From Solen grandis (lineage: Eukaryota > Mollusca > Bivalvia > Adapedonta > Solenidae): a DNA stretch of 64,000 nucleotides. This document shows, piece by piece, positions 45,601-57,709 of the stretch. Below the pieces are notes generated by a model. That model was not told the DNA's origin. It worked only from the letters and a program-made list of their open reading frames with translations, and did no database searches. The stretch spans positions 3,977,136 through 4,041,135 of the forward strand of contig CM037792.1 of assembly GCA_021229015.1 (NCBI GenBank), read 5' to 3'. Positions within the stretch are counted from its first letter, which is position 1; every line of letters starts with the position of its first letter. A program made the position numbers and the translations under genes.

Positions 45601-48400
45601 TGTTTTCCCGATTAGGTATAAGTTTATATTTAAAAAAGTACATGTATCTTACCAAAGATAGGTTCCAAGCAAACAAGTCCACACAGGTTTTTGCAACACT
45701 TCTGATTGCCCTTGCAATCATAGTCATCACTGCATTTTTCAGAGCAAAACGATGGCCCAAATGGTAATGGACAAGCCCCTGGCTTTGGAGCTACACAGAA
45801 ACAATATCATTGTGTGAATAGTTCATATAAGGTTAGTTATAGCCATTTGTTTAGTTATTATCTTCTGACACTCGCCGCTCGGAAAAAAAATACGCTACAA
45901 ATTTGGTTGTAGAGGCGGGATCCATAGATAATCTTTGCAATGGCTTACCCATTTGCGTTTATGGTAATAATGAATAACAATAATTTCGTTTTAATTAAAA
46001 GCTGCCCTGCATTCAGTAAAGTTCGCAACTGCTAGGGATTGGGTTACCTGCTTGCACTTTAAAAGCTACGATACAATAGGGATACAAACGTTAGTTTATG
46101 TAAAGGATTTTTAACGGTAACAGAAGCAGAATAAATAAACAATTAAACAATTATTGCTGAAACCCATTAAATTAAAAATATGTTTAGTGTATTCTACGAT
46201 GTATGTATTACCTGGACACGCCGCACAGCATTTTCCCTCGGGAATGTAGGGTCGGTTGCAAGTTAGTACTTCACACGTGACGTTCGAACAGTCTGTACCT
46301 GAAATGATACGTTCCGACGTCGTTGTTGTCTTCTTTTTTTTTCTTTTTTTATTTACTTTTGTGCAATTGTACTCAGACAAAGGTCTGTTGAACAAATGAT
46401 ACAAACAATATTGATTTGCTTAACTGAACATAATCACCTGAATAAGATTAGTTTTTGTTAATGAAAACGAAAAGGACTTTTGCATTACTGAACTTAAAGA
46501 TTTGATGCTTTTGTTTTTTTATAATGCTATGTCATTAAATGAAATACAAAATTAGTTTGGACACCCATTTACGATCATTAACAAACACCATGATTTAGAT
46601 ATGATTTTCTAACTTTGAGGAGTGTTTTTCTTGAGAAAAAAGAATCTATTTCTTGACATGCTTGTTGGTATGCCAGTCATATCGTAAACAATATTTGTAG
46701 GCACATACCGCAATATATTTCTGTGCAAGCAACAAATCCATCTTTACAGTCACACGTGTTACAATCGTCCTGAAAAGACGTCCCGTCGTCTAAAAACGTA
46801 CCACCTTTGTAAATGCATCCTCTCGGGTTATCTAAAATAGAAAAAAAATCAATGCCCACATTTACGGTGTACCATTGAAGTAAAAAAAAAACTTTAACAC
46901 GAAAGTAATATACATAAACAATCAATATCATATTTACAGATGCAACTATATATATATATATATATAAAAAAGTTTTCAAATTATCGTTTATCATTAGAAT
47001 TCTTTTGTCAGATTATAACCGTTTATTTTCTTTTTCACATAGATCATCAATATGAGACGTGAAAGGCTCACAATTTAATGCTTTTAAAATCGAGCATATC
47101 TGTTTCACTTTTGTGTATATAATATGCATGTGTGCTTGTCTCTGGATTTAAACAGATATGAGATCAATAATAATTATTCAAAAACGATACAAATTGTCCT
47201 ATTAATATATTGAATAAGGACAAATGTAACCGATTTAATCAAATCAGTTATGTCAAGTACATAGTATCCGTATTGATGACAAAACTTAATTTGCATGAAA
47301 GGGCGAGAGTGTGTTTGAAATGTTATACATGTATATCAAACAATCAAAAAGAGTACACGTAGGACTAGTAACCGACCATAGCAGCAATATCCCATGGCGT
47401 AAGGATCATCGTCAAACACAACGCAAGTTGTTCCTCTTTCTCTACACGGCAATTCGGCCATTCCGGCACATGGACCTTCGGCGGCTCCGTATGGACACTC
47501 TGAGACATACAGATATACAACAAACGCACAGATATTAAATATGTTAACAATTGTGATAAAGTTTTCATAAAAGTTGGTGTTTTCTTTATTTACTTTCGAA
47601 AGCGCAAAACTTGGTAAATAGGGAACGGTACAATTTTGTTTTAAACAGCTCACCTGCAATTGTGACCTGATTATATTTATTTAGATGTCTTAAACGCGTG
47701 TGTTATAATGGCCAAAACTTGTATTGGTAAATTATTTAATAAAGATCTACATTCAACGACTAGTTAACTTAAATTAATAATGTATATATTCATGGCAAAG
47801 TAGAACACATCATTAACGCAAGGAGTCAGCATTTCTGGTACATGTACTAATTTGTATGTGGTTTAACACAAATATGGATGTTTATCAAACTGAATTAAAT
47901 ATGAACTTTCCTTTTAAGATCACCAACAAATAACCTATTTAAGTTATGTGTTTTATTACATACTTTAGTGGTGTCATTTTGATTTGATTGTTGGTTTTCT
48001 TTTATCTTTGTTGTGTTTTTTCCCTAGGTTTCCTATTCAATCAATATGGTTCACTGGAAGTTTTAAAAGATTATAGCAATATTGAATATGAAGGTAATAA
48101 TTCATATTTATGTACATGCATTCCCGATTCAGTATAAGTTTATCCTATACAGGTACATGTATCTTACCAAAAATTGGACTCATGCACAAATGTCCGCAAC
48201 CGTTTGAGCAACATATTTGACTGCCCGGGCAATCGGCATCACCACTACATTCTTCTAGGCAAATAGCGGGCCCATAAAGCACTGGACAGACGCCTGGCTT
48301 AGGACCTACACAGAAACAATATCATTTTGTGAATATTTTAGAAAAAGACAATATTTACCTAAATGATGCACGTGTGAATGTGTGTGTTTGACAAAAACAG

Positions 48401-48466
<66 letters not shown>

Positions 48467-51400
48467 ATTTATTCAAGTTTGTCTACTTTGATTCGGATTA
48501 AACGTATCAGAAAGGGGTTGAGTTTATCAAGCTAAATTAATTAAGTTATTAATTAGCTATTCATTTTGTTGTAACAGTTATGACGATAATGACGTACCAC
48601 AAACATGACAACATTGGCCATCCGGTATATACGCGTATGTGTTAGGACAATCTGGAAACGCGCACTTTACAACTCTGCAGTCCATGTCTAAAATATACAA
48701 AACAATATACTTGCTAATGAGAACTGTCCTGACTATTTAGAAATACCCTTCACTTTACCTAAGAAGAAGGGTTGTTACCTTTTAAGCAAAAAACAAAATG
48801 ATATAATTTTGTAAGTAATTCAAAAACTGGTTGAACTCGTGTCTAATGTGTATGCCTGGTTATTGTATCGCGCTAGTTGTTAACGACGTGATATCGAACA
48901 AAACTTAAGATTTAAGGATATACTTAGCCAAGAGAGAAAGTACCCACTTTTCAATTTAATATTGTTTACACAAATATAAGTAATAAACAATGTACATGTA
49001 ATCGTTAGAGTACCTTATGACTTAAGTTTAATCAGAAGTAAACCATGCCCTTCGGTTAAAGACCAAATTTAGTGGTAACGCACATGCACCTTTTGCAGCA
49101 CAGGTCGATTTCCAGTGTTAGTATTTGACTGCACCGATTGACCGGATATGAATCACAATTGAATACAATCAAGCAAAATCAAGTCAAACAAAAAATGCCA
49201 AATTTGAATTATTATCAACGAAACGAATCTATCGCGATGCTAAATGCAGGTACGTTTGTAAAAGCTGTATAACCCAGTCTTATCGTTCCATTTTGAAAAT
49301 CGATCCCAATGTCATACCGTCCAAATTGTTTCAATGAAAGAAATATCGCAGCGACTTTGAATTTGCACGTAAAGTCAGATAGGTATGGTTCTTTACTCCA
49401 GACCGAAAAATTAGTCAGAATATATGGTAATTCCAAGGATATAGAAATTTATGATTGGTACTTTCTGTTTTGGCTCAGTATATTAACGGAACTAACATTG
49501 ATTATACTTGCCTGATTCAGAAATACGAATCACTTTACTGATGTTTTCCGCCACGAAGAGTTCATACTAATACGAATGATGACAAATGACTACAGAAAAG
49601 TAGATGATGATATGCTAAAGACCTTTTGTGCTCGCTACTTTTTCAGAACCACAGTTTGAAAGAATCTACCAGAAACACCTCCTACGTTTGAAATAACAAT
49701 TTGTATGATTTGCAGCCCACAATTCCTGCAGGAAATAGGGTACAGCACCATCTTTACTGCCTTTGTTCGTCAACCAATACTGTGTCCCCCTTATCGTATT
49801 GTGCGTATAGCAATACTTTTTTCGCGCTTATCGTATTGTTCGTTTAATAATACTTTGTCTCCATTGTCGTGTTATTCGTTTAGACTATACTTTGTCGCCC
49901 TTATCGTGTTATTAATTTTCCGTTTTGGACATAAAAAGGGACGCATGTCCCATTTTCAGTTGCGAGACTATTAAACACCTCTTCTTTTATTTTGGGCACT
50001 TCTGCAGCAGCTTCTTCGACATTTTTTCAGCTTATCGCTCAGAACATTAGTGAGCGCTTATCTTTGTAACAATTTCTTTTTCAGAATGAAGTGAACAGAT
50101 TCTAAACCTAAGTCTGTGCTAAATGTATGACATTGAAACGCTTCTCTTTCCCCAATGATGTACTTCATCTTATTGATGGTCGATTTGGCATCTAAAAACC
50201 TTGAACTTTCTAAATAAAGGGCATCTCTGACTGATTCGTGACCAGAACCAGAACTGCAAATTATAAACCACCTATAAACTGTAGAAAATGACATTTATTT
50301 CTTCCCATATCTACACATATCACATCATGCATGCTTTTAACACTCGATCCCAACATACAGCGGGTTTTTTTTATATAACCCCTGATTTCAGCAACATTTC
50401 TATTATTTTTTAACCTTTATGAAAGCAGTGTCCAGGCCGGTGCAATTAGAATGGTTAAGTAGTTTTAATGATATCACATCATAATGATAATAAACTTTTA
50501 GTTTACGCATTTTAGCATTTGAAATTTTGTTGTGTTTACATGTTTTCAACAAGTGATTGAGTGAAGCTTTCAAACAAATATGAAAAATACTTACCACAAA
50601 CCGGACAACACTCGCCATCAGGTATGTATGGAAAGGGGCAGAACTGGTCTTCACATTCGTAAATATTGCATATGGGACCTGAAAGTATTTACTTAATATG
50701 CAGTTGTTTAAAGTATTCATGTGTGAATAATCTATATATAAAACAGTTCTGTGATAATATACTCACACTCTATCTTTTATCAAACAAAAGCAAAACAAAA
50801 ATGTTATAATTGAGGAGTCCAGATGTACAGAAAAGGATGTTGGTATGTTAATAATTTCAGATTTGGTTATGATACAGTACGATATACCCTAAAGTATAGT
50901 TTTTACTACGCATATGCATGCACCAGTAAGATTTTTTTAACAATCTGAAAAAATCAATTTGATTATTAATGCTGAATACTTTCAAATGTTTAAAAGTAAA
51001 ACAAGAGATTAGTTGTTTTTTGTTGTTGTTTTTTTCTCAAGAATAACACAATTTGAAAGGTTATTATAGATAGTAAAAGATGATCGCTTAAAAAGATAAT
51101 CGCATGTTTTCATGGTCAAATAAAGATAATAAAATCCTTTTGGATATCTCATATCGCTAAGGGCTTGTTATATAATTTGAGGAATCATGTTTATTGAATC
51201 TTAAAAAAATAATTGTCAAGCTCAAAGGTTCGAGGTAAGTATTTACGAGGTAAGTAAGTCTGGTAAGCCAGACAGGGGAAATGAAAAATAAACGGGGAAA
51301 ATATCAATTTCTACCACGTTTGGCAAATTAATCACATTATTTCATGAACTTTAGTTTCGTTAAAAAAAATGAAGTGGTTCAAATTATCTAATTTCTGTTT

Positions 51401-53654
51401 ACTGAAAACAATTGACATTTCATTATATTATCATAATCATATTGTTCCATATATATTTCACATTATCAGCCAACATGTAATGAGTCCTGAAAATTGGATC
51501 GAGATTTATATTTGGGGGGAACAAACACTTTTCCTTGAAATTGTCAAGCTGTCATTTTGATAAAAAAAAAAAAATCCATACATTTTTGCCATATGACGAA
51601 ATCATTTAAATTTTTCAGGAATCTTGGCTGATTACATTATAATGCATCGTTAAAAAAAATTATTTTTGCACTCTAATTTTCTCTGATTTTCAATTAAAAT
51701 ATTGATGTGTTGTGTTTCGTTTGGCGGAGCGTCAGACAAAAAGTCAAAATATCGTGGCTACATTTTGCCCCGCCAAGCGAACTATAGACTTATCGTGTTT
51801 CCTTGGATAAGCACCTGGCGATAGTCTTAATATTTGTATAGACTTATCGTGTTTCCTTGGATAGGCACCTGGCGATAGTCTTAATATTTGTATAGACTTA
51901 TCGTGTTTCCTTGGATAGGCACCTGGCGATAATCTTAATATTTGTATAGACTTATCGTGTTTCCTTGGATAGGCACCTGGCGATAATCTTAATATTTGTA
52001 TAGACTTATCGTGTTTCCTTGGATAAGCACCTGGCGATAGTCTTAATATTTGGGCGATGTTTCTGGGCCATATTTCTAAACCAATAGACGAAATCCCGCA
52101 GCGAATATTCATTTCTTACTTTGTCGATTTTTTTTTTGCACCTCTAACGCGCCTTATTATAAAGGCAGCAATTAGCCATCATGTGACGCATTGACGGGAA
52201 AAATGCAGTCAAAAATGTAGTTGTGCAACAGGTGAATTCGTCAAATAACAACCACCCCCCCCCCCCGAAAAAACAACAAAAAAAACAACAAACCAAACAA
52301 CAACAATATGTTTTGATGCCATCAGGAATGTGGCTTCGAGAGACGCATTCTTTAAATTACGACGGATACGTGAAACCCATGCTTTGTTATAGTCATTAAT
52401 TTAGCTGTAACAGATGTATTTTCAATAATAACCACGTATCTTCAGCAGGATATAAGGGTACAGTGACATTTATGCAACATGTTACATGTTACTTGTCACG
52501 TCCTCATAAACACCAAATGATACTAGCACCACGTCTTATTGTTTAGTCAAACTGATTAACATGCTAATTCATTATAATCAGCAAAATATTTAAATTAAAA
52601 AATATATTAAAAAAAACTCATAAAAATTCACACCTAAGTCATGATTTCTATGTAAGTTTCAAGAACTAATTATGCGACAGATGATTAATTGCGTTGAATT
52701 TAACGTCACTGATATGTTTTAAAGTATTATTGGTGGCATTTTGCAACATGTATCGAACACGCAAAACATTTGTGTATGTATCGTCTTTGAGCTACTCGAA
52801 ATCTTTTGATTGATTGATATAAAACTGCAGTTAACCATAACGCTTGCAACTGTTAGGAATTTGGTTCCCTGTAAATATGCTCTGAGATTCACACGCTTAC
52901 GTTAGAGACTTTTAACGGTAACCGAATGCAGGGCTGGTTTTAAACAATTCATATCCTAACTAAACTGACAAACTAGACCTAGTTTTCATTCATTGCTTCG
53001 GGAACTTTTGAAAAAAACTTAAGCCTAATGGCCTGAAACAACTTCAAAACTTTGACAGCAAGTAGATACATTAAATAATGTTTATGGTGACATTTGTTTG
53101 GCGCTGTGGGCAAGGGGGAGCGAATTTGACTTCTATTACAGATCATAAGGTTATGGATTCGAATCCCGATGGGGGCCTGAATCTTTTAGGAATTTCTCAG
53201 GCGCATAGTGCAGGTTCAACCCTTCAGCCTTCGAGAGGAATATCTGTCGGGTGCCGTTGACCTGAGGTAGCTCACGTGACAGTTGATCTGAAGGCTGTGG
53301 ATTAGAATCCCTTTTTCGGACAAAATTAATCTATGAATTTTCTAGGTTCAACCCAATTACCATCAAAAAGGATTAATGTATGGTTATGATTTTGTTTTTC
53401 AATAGTTTAACCCTTTCACCGATCTGTAATCGACGGCGGTCATACCGAATTAGCCGAAAAAAGGAACCAAGCGACTTTTAAAGCTGGTCAGCTATCGACT
53501 CTTTGTTAATCAAGCGTGCTGTTCAATTAATTGTTTATTTTATAACACAATAGGATGATAAAAAATCTTGTGTTGATATTTACAGATGAGAAGGCTTTTA
53601 GACTGATAAAATAACGGAAGCAAAAAAAAAAAAGAAAAAGAAAGAAAGAAAAGA

Positions 53655-53688
<34 letters not shown>

Positions 53689-56014
53689 AACACAGCAACA
53701 GCCATTTAAATCAGGAAAGGAGAAAATAAAGTGGTTAAAAAAAAGGAGAATCCGAAAATAATCTCTAATTATTTTGCAAGAGATTGGTTCCTAATAATTC
53801 AAGACTGTTGTAAAAGACGCAGTCGCTTAAATGGTCGAAGTTCTATAAATAGTGAAAACAATATATCAATGACGTCACAAACACGTGTTATAATAGCTGA
53901 TGTGCTAACTATGGATCCTGAGATTTGTATTCAGACTGCATTAACAGAATACTTGAGAGCGATTTTTTTTCTTTTAACAATTTCTATTCTGTATCTTTAT
54001 TTTCTAGTTTAAGACATATTTATTTTACGTCGATTGATAAACAGGTTCTTGCAACTTATATTAATCTCTCTCGACGGTTCCTGGGTTGGACCAATACTTT
54101 GCGCCTTGGAAGGTCATGAATCATTCTTGCCTCCAACGGGGTTCGAACCAACAACCTTCGGATCCGTTATCGGACCTAGGCACCCTTTATTTTCTTGTTA
54201 AAGTTAGATGTCACAGAGATTTATATGAACATGTTTTCTTGCGTCTCTACAGTTAGTCCTTCATTTTCTTAGATAAAAGTGTCACAAGAAATTTTCAATA
54301 CATGTTTCCGGCGACAACTAGATATGGAAACAAAACATTTATAGCGAAAGCATGGACACAAGAGAAACTCTTAAAATGCGCTTGAGTCTTTCATATGCAT
54401 TCCGTATGCATTTTTATGTTTAAGAAGATGTGTCTATGCAATTTGAAAAGATTTTCTTGCTTAAAAGTATAGAAACTGGCCTTCAACCGATTCTAGATTC
54501 ATTCATATCTAGGGATAGGGGAGATTTCACTCACTGTTACGTGACGTAAAGCAAAAACGTCATATGAAAATGAATTAAATCGCTTTTTATACAAACTCCG
54601 CCGCAGTGGATTTGCTCTGATCTTGGCGAGATCTTCTGCGTTTGGGCTTGAATTTTATATAAAGTTGCACTGAATTACACACTGGGCACTACAACATCCA
54701 CATATTTGCCTTATGTATAAACCGAAAATATGAAAAACCGTCATATTTGAACATATAACCGGTCGGAATAATGCAGATCAAGTAGTCTTGCAAATTTAAA
54801 TTGTATTGGTGGCATTGTCGATTTGAACTTTTCATACTGTGTAAGGCTTTAACAAATTATACACTTAATATAATTTAATAGGTCATGTTTCAAATAATAT
54901 TTTGCGATGCCTTTTATACCATAAAAGCGGTTGCACATCTTATCTGTTATTTGGCTCTATTATGAAAAACAATGACCTTTCATTCCTGTGTGAAACTGGT
55001 ATCTATGCAGTTTTTTTGTTTTTGCTCGAACCTTGAGGAATCTCACATAAAGTGTATATAATGTTATCGGTGGACATGGCGCATGACAGAGGAATCTACA
55101 TCAGAGGTATTGCATGTTTAAGGAATCGTCATAAAATTGTTTAATGGTAAACTCCCTGTAATGGTTCCGCTACATTTCGGACCTCATGGTCTTTCACGGA
55201 GATAACCAAGGTTTCCTAATGTTTCATTCATCTTTGTAGAGGTTGAATAACCTGAGTATGGCCTAAGACAGCTCGAGTACCGTAAACGTAAATGTTTGTG
55301 AACATGCCTCTCTTAACTGACCATATATATGCCCCTACATCTATCATTTGTAACAAAAACATGAGCTATTTTACCCCCTAAGATTTACAATGAAAGAGAG
55401 ATATATGGTTTAAGTTTTCTCAAAGTTTATACATCATAAGGGATTAAAATAATTGCATACATGAAACAAGTGATATCTTGGGGATTTGGAGACATTTTCA
55501 AAGATACCTATCATTTAAAAATTGACCATATCATTTCAGAAAATAAAAAGTTATAAAGACAATCTGTTTATTCTTTGCTAGTCTTTGCATTTGGTCTCAG
55601 ACATTATTCAAATTTTCCTTTCTGTCGCATTGAGGTGTAAAAGTAAATGTTTTGTTTGATATATTTAAATGCCCCATGCTCCCCTTCAGTTAAGCAATGA
55701 ATGTTGATCTGATCCGATGAAAAAAACAAAACAGGGATATAAATGTGCGGTAAACTTTCTGCATGTAAAAAGGTCTTGTACACACCCTTGTAAAACATCA
55801 CATTTCTGAACTTTGAGTCATTCATAGTAAATTAAGCTGACCAAGATTGATATGGTATGCATAGCAGAAACCCATATCGTTGTTTCGGATAACGAAATCT
55901 AGTTATTGTTGTTAATGTGATTATTATTATTATTATTTAAATACCTATTACGAAAGCTGTAGCTCCCACAAACCCCAAAACGAGACACAGCCATATCTCT
56001 CGTTGAAAAAACAT
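40357..56014 (-). CDS. Gene B: paralogue of gene A, secreted WAP / CPYG / VWC mosaic protein
   Basis: The exon model on minus is 56014-55945, 50678-50595, 48687-48598, 48305-48168, 47499-47377, 46831-46709, 46298-46212, 45790-45653, 45192-45070, 42465-42346, 40956-40924 and 40523-40357. It gives about 431 residues, all junctions phase 1. Order: signal peptide, two half VWC, WAP, CPYG, VWC (two exons), WAP, CPYG, half VWC, final VWC (micro-exon plus last exon). A dead VWC exon at 42061-41977 is left out; skipping it keeps the frame. A WAP exon expected between the first two exons was not found in the 5.3-kb intron. It is tail-to-tail with gene A and shares its promoter block. The same functional inference applies: extracellular matrix or signalling modulator. 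Confidence 0.82.
40924..40956 (-). CDS. Gene B micro-exon, 33 bases
   Basis: It encodes [11 protein letters not shown] between ttgtag and gtgggt. The length equals that of gene A's 27430-27462. Confidence 0.82.
41977..42061 (-). pseudogene. Decayed VWC C-half exon inside gene B
   Basis: On minus, the segment from ttttag to ccag|gtaacg still aligns to gene A exon 23829-23915 (shared cgacagtctt, cccatacattcc, gtgtccag), but it is 85 bases instead of 87. Three VWC cysteine codons are changed (to Phe, Tyr and Arg), and the CC pair reads TGT-TAA, a stop in the ancestral frame. Both splice sites remain. Because its neighbours are phase 1, exon skipping would leave gene B intact. Confidence 0.8.
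42346..42465 (-). CDS. Gene B exon: VWC N-half without a partner
   Basis: It encodes [40 protein letters not shown]. It equals gene A exon 22729-22848 in length. Its C-half partner is the decayed exon at 41977-42061, so this domain would be joined directly to the micro-exon. Confidence 0.83.
43155..43935. mobile_element. Palindromic Tc1/mariner-like deletion derivative
   Basis: Inverted arms of about 270 bp (43175-43445 and 43615-43910) share, in reverse, caaatttacg, tcgtgtgtatgac, gcaagacatgctgtgc and tgtgggatattttg. Between them, on minus (43561-43514), the frame reads [18 protein letters not shown], the signature around the third acidic residue of Tc1/mariner transposases, followed by C-terminal residues in the left arm. 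The rest of the transposase is missing. Confidence 0.75.
45070..45192 (-). CDS. Gene B exon: six-Cys CPYG module 2
   Basis: It encodes [32 protein letters not shown] and AFGKCCYG. 123 bases, same cysteine spacing as in gene A. Confidence 0.83.
45563..45575 (-). pseudogene. Possible stub of a lost VWC C-half exon
   Basis: On minus, cagtttgtg|gtaaatatg is followed by an intron stretch (catatttgtttgaaagct) very like the one after the true exon 50678-50595. Only the last few exon bases survive. The place, between WAP and CPYG exons, is where gene A has its exon 15686-15769. Boundaries are approximate. Confidence 0.4.
45653..45790 (-). CDS. Gene B exon: WAP domain 2
   Basis: It encodes [35 protein letters not shown] and LCGLVCLEP. 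All eight cysteines are in place. 138 bases. Confidence 0.88.
46212..46298 (-). CDS. Gene B exon: VWC C-half (CPG type)
   Basis: It encodes [20 protein letters not shown] and [10 protein letters not shown]. 87 bases, counterpart of gene A 23829-23915. Confidence 0.86.
46709..46831 (-). CDS. Gene B exon: VWC N-half
   Basis: It encodes [20 protein letters not shown] and [21 protein letters not shown]. It pairs with the exon at 46298-46212. Confidence 0.86.
47377..47499 (-). CDS. Gene B exon: six-Cys CPYG module 1
   Basis: It encodes [31 protein letters not shown] and AMGYCCYG. 123 bases, phase 1-1. Confidence 0.83.
48168..48305 (-). CDS. Gene B exon: WAP domain 1
   Basis: It encodes [35 protein letters not shown] and GCGHLCMSP, with eight cysteines. 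Both flanking introns resemble those of the WAP exon at 45790-45653, so the two arose by duplication within the gene. Confidence 0.88.
48400..48464. repeat. (ta)n(tg)n microsatellite
   Basis: A run of ta followed by a run of tg dinucleotides in a gene B intron. Confidence 0.95.
48598..48687 (-). CDS. Gene B exon: VWC C-half, second in order
   Basis: It encodes [20 protein letters not shown] and [11 protein letters not shown]. At 90 bases it is the longest C-half, with two extra residues before the PY-like position. Confidence 0.83.
50595..50678 (-). CDS. Gene B exon: VWC C-half, first in order
   Basis: It encodes [20 protein letters not shown] and DGECCPVCG. The following intron is similar to that after gene A exon 15686-15769, so the two are positional counterparts, which implies a WAP exon has been lost before it. 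Confidence 0.84.
51783..52052. repeat. 54-bp minisatellite, five copies
   Basis: Five nearly identical units begin tatagacttatcgtgtttcc; they differ at single positions (ataagc/ataggc, tagtc/taatc). As 54 is a multiple of three, the minus strand stays open and yields an artificial 18-residue repeat ([15 protein letters not shown]). Confidence 0.92.
53090..53300 (+). mobile_element. tRNA-related SINE fragment
   Basis: A segment with gctgtgggcaaggggg (A-box-like) and ggattcgaatcccgatggg (B-box) followed by unrelated 3' sequence and a second partial B-box ggattagaatccc near 53300. Confidence 0.5.
54030..54190 (-). mobile_element. tRNA-related SINE fragment
   Basis: cgacggttcctgggttggac, tttgcgcc and ggggttcgaaccaacaac are shared with 57245-57380. 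The B-box ggttcgaacc suggests tRNA origin. Confidence 0.5.
55148..55265. mobile_element. Partial copy of the aaagtccctg MITE
   Basis: aactccctgtaatggtt, atttcggacctcatgg and cacggagataaccaag match 33579-33680 in order; the far terminus is lost. Confidence 0.6.
55945..56014 (-). CDS. Gene B exon: signal peptide
   Basis: It encodes [20 protein letters not shown] and ends ATA G|gtattt. 70 bases as in gene A, with the shared FQREIW. A splice acceptor ccag lies 15 bases before the ATG, for the non-coding first exon. Confidence 0.85.
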
Positions 56015-56389
56015 GCTGTTAATCAGAACCTGGAATTAAAATACTAACAATGATACATACGTATATATATATCTTTGTATGAAAAAGCTGAATTCATGAC
56101 AGGAAATGGAATTTCATTTTAGATTTATGCTTATTAAACTTTACAAACATTTTTTCACAATGAAACTAAGAATAAAATGACCATGCGACATAATCTTTAT
56201 TTAGGCAAAATATCAGAAAATATCTATGACAACAACACTTAAATCGCATGAAATAACTTTGAAAAAAAAATTCATATACATTTATCTTTAAACATTTGTC
56301 TTATTTTAACATATAAATATATATATAGCTTGAGTAAACTGAAGAAAAAATAGTGAGCGAAAATGCTTCTTTAACGTAACACAACATAC

Positions 56390-56470
56390 CAAAATCGTTT
56401 GAGAGAATCCTTATCTCAAAGTCCTGGTGTCAAATAATCTGAAATAGTTATATCAAAACTCCGTCGTTAA
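56390..56470 (-). other. Predicted non-coding first exon of gene B (start approximate)
   Basis: It ends acgattttg|gtatgt, identical to gene A, after the shared gacacc-ggactttgagataa. The 5' end is inferred from the TATA box at 56506-56499. Confidence 0.6.
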
Positions 56471-56498
56471 CTATGAATATATTGACAAAACTGTTCGC

Positions 56499-56506
56499 TA
56501 TATATA
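56499..56506 (-). promoter_or_regulatory. TATA box of gene B
   Basis: tatatata followed on minus by gcgaacag; gene A has tatatata then gtgaatac at the same distance from the conserved block. Confidence 0.7.
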
Positions 56507-56538
56507 AGAGCCTTCCCTTGTTGGGTGTGATTTGTGTT

Positions 56539-56588
56539 ACCCAGCAAAATTATCCACAACTGTTACTCAAGGTATTTTCTTACATCGT
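56539..56588 (-). promoter_or_regulatory. Conserved proximal promoter block of gene B
   Basis: Read on minus, it aligns ungapped to 13759-13808 with about 42 of 50 identities. The gene A CAGCTG becomes CAGTTG here. Confidence 0.7.
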
Positions 56589-57239
56589 TTAGAATTTGCA
56601 AAGACTTGGTTCATGAAAATGTATGAAATAAAAACGAATAAAATGCAATTTCCAGGCTTTACATTTAGTTTAATGTATTCTATATAGGAATGCTTGAGAG
56701 TTAAAAGATTAGAATGACAGGGATGTTGAATTTATTAAAAATTGTGTCTTTTTCAATCATGTACGTTATATAAATATATAGAGGATAATAGATTGATAAT
56801 TGCTGCGCCACTCGTGAAAATATTGATTTTCCTCCTCACTCGATGAATTAAAATGATATTCCACTGTTTTTCTTTTTATTTGATGTCTTTCTGCGAGGTT
56901 ATTACTAATTTCATCATATTTCATAGCCTGTGGGGAGCCCCAAAGTCGCATGAATCGTTATTCGGTCAAAAAAAATAGTCCAATAAATGAACACAAAGAA
57001 AGCATGTAATCAACATTTCTTTCAGGTATTTCTTGAAGAAGTTTTATAGAGAAATCAATATTGCAACGTCTTGAAAAAAATACGATAGCTAGTGTCCTTA
57101 AGTCGTCCAATTACAAAACAGTGAAAAATATAAAAATGGTAATATCCATTGTTTGAAACAGTGAGAATACCATTTTAATTCACTGATATTTCCCTATAAT
57201 CCACCGAAAAAAACATTAAATAAATAATTTACATCGATT

Positions 57240-57380
57240 GGGAATCACGTTTTTTACAACTTATGCTAATGTCGTTCGACGGTTGGACCAGTACATTGCG
57301 CCTGGGATGACAATGAACCCCTACCAAATGGGTTTGAACCTACAACTATCTGTTCCGTAGCCATGTAAGTTATCACTGAA
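57240..57380 (-). mobile_element. tRNA-related SINE fragment
   Basis: Shares cgacggttggacc, attgcgcc and a degenerate B-box gggtttgaacc with 54030-54190. Confidence 0.45.
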
Positions 57381-57709
57381 CCTTTTCTTTTTAAAGTCAC
57401 TGAAGCATAAAAAAAAACAAATAATTAAGGGACTTTTTCTCCGGACACTGAAAATTTATAGAAACGCTCCTAATGTCTCGAAAGACGGTCATGGCTAATG
57501 AGTGCATATATAACATAACAGTTTCATTTTGTAATTATTTATTGTCACTTCAGTATAACAAGTCATTACTGATTGCTGATATTAAATTTTTTTGAAATTT
57601 GTATTGAAATCAAATTCTTGGGTACATGTATTCGTTTATTATGAAGTCTGTTGACTCAACAGTTTCCATAAACATATTCCACAAAGAAAACTCATGATAA
57701 AAAAACACA

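Larger units (their letters stand above)
50679..55944 (-). other. Long first coding intron of gene B
   Basis: 5.3 kb containing the 54-bp minisatellite (51783-52052), a tRNA-like SINE piece near 53090-53300 (B-box-like ggattcgaatccc), a second near 54030-54190 (ggttcgaacc), an (ac)n run near 53660-53686 and the MITE copy at 55148. I searched for a WAP or VWC exon and saw none. Confidence 0.5.

Noticed and set aside
51783..52052. Regular repeats suggesting a CRISPR array
   Set aside because: Units are contiguous with no unique spacers, in a eukaryotic intron.
51744..52112. 122-residue ORF on minus with five 18-residue repeats
   Set aside because: It is simply the 54-bp minisatellite read in its open frame; no splice or start context and no known protein.
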